5,851 nucleotides of DNA from positions 1 through 5,851 of the forward strand of contig CAJMQT010000117.1 in the NCBI GenBank assembly GCA_905215655.1, read 5' to 3'. Each line of letters opens with the position of its first letter. Position 1 is the first letter of the stretch. Positions 5,791 to 5,851 of the stretch are shown piece after piece. The DNA is from an uncultured bacterium. GTDB lineage: Bacteria > Bacteroidota > Bacteroidia > Bacteroidales > Bacteroidaceae. Under the pieces are notes generated by a model that made no database searches, was not told the DNA's origin, and saw only the letters and a list, made by a program, of their open reading frames with translations. Both the position numbers and the translations under genes were made by a program.

Positions 5791-5851
5791 GCAGCCCCTC
5801 CCCTCGGGGAGGTCGGGTGGGGGCTGCTTTTTCACTCTTCATTCTTCACTT
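5791..5851 (-). repeat. Composite repeat, right arm of the 55-nt perfect inverted pair
   Basis: Bases 5797-5851 are the exact reverse complement of 4024-4078: hairpin CCTCCCC-TC-GGGGAGG (5797-5812), GGTCGGGTGGGGGCTGC, then TTCACTCTTCATTCTTCACT. GCAGCCCC (5791-5798) can also pair with GGGGCTGC (5820-5827), giving an outer stem around the hairpin that the left arm lacks. It runs off the window, so its true end is unknown. Confidence 0.85.

Noticed and set aside
5553..5842. Two overlapping minus-strand open frames at the right end
   Set aside because: Both translate the GC-rich palindromes in different frames (PPRGE, SPRGG), overlap the nuclease promoter, and have no independent support.
4024..5851. 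Classical insertion sequence
   Set aside because: The inverted arms enclose a YhcG-type gene and no transposase; target duplications cannot be judged because the right end is cut off.

Overview
The window looks like a chromosomal fragment from the phylum Bacteroidota, most likely a Prevotella-like member of the Bacteroidales. Three things point there: two promoters matching the Bacteroidota primary-sigma pattern (TTG, 19 nt, TAnnTTTG), a secreted protein ending in a type IX secretion (T9SS)-style C-terminal sorting tail, and intergenic regions full of GC-rich palindromes mixed with AT-rich GAAGAATGAAGAGTGAA-type repeats. The genus is an inference from style, not from a marker gene.

Layout. 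Bases 1-323 are non-coding: a repeat module (1-118), a promoter (170-199) and a leader. Bases 324-3785 (+) encode a 1153-residue exported protein. It has a signal peptide, four tandem modules of a fibronectin III-like fold that appears to be interrupted by a larger beta-rich insert, and a sorting tail. A strong hairpin terminator follows (3841-3880). Bases 3881-4370 hold no gene. They contain low-complexity AT repeats, a 9-nt tandem repeat, several GC-rich palindromes and a nested palindrome. Bases 4371-5498 (-) encode a 375-residue YhcG/DUF1016-family PDDEXK nuclease-like protein, convergent with the large gene and with its own promoter (5599-5628). Bases 5629-5851 are a dense cluster of GC-rich palindromes running off the window end.

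The two genes are convergent, separately promoted and differ in base composition (sampled stretches: roughly mid-50s % GC in the large gene, about 40% in the nuclease gene). Nothing in the sequence ties them into one pathway. The large protein is a likely cell-surface or secreted adhesin-like or ligand-binding protein; the smaller one is a probable cytoplasmic DNA-acting protein, a type often seen near restriction or defence genes.

The most unusual content is the repeat architecture. The nuclease gene lies between two perfect inverted copies of a composite repeat of at least 55 nt (4024-4078 and 5797-5851). The large gene lies between two inverted copies of another composite arrangement (1-118 and about 4048-4225). 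A 41-nt element occurs as a perfect inverted pair at 78-118 and 5700-5740. These look like dispersed REP/MITE-like elements. I see no transposase and no clearly new multi-gene system in this window.
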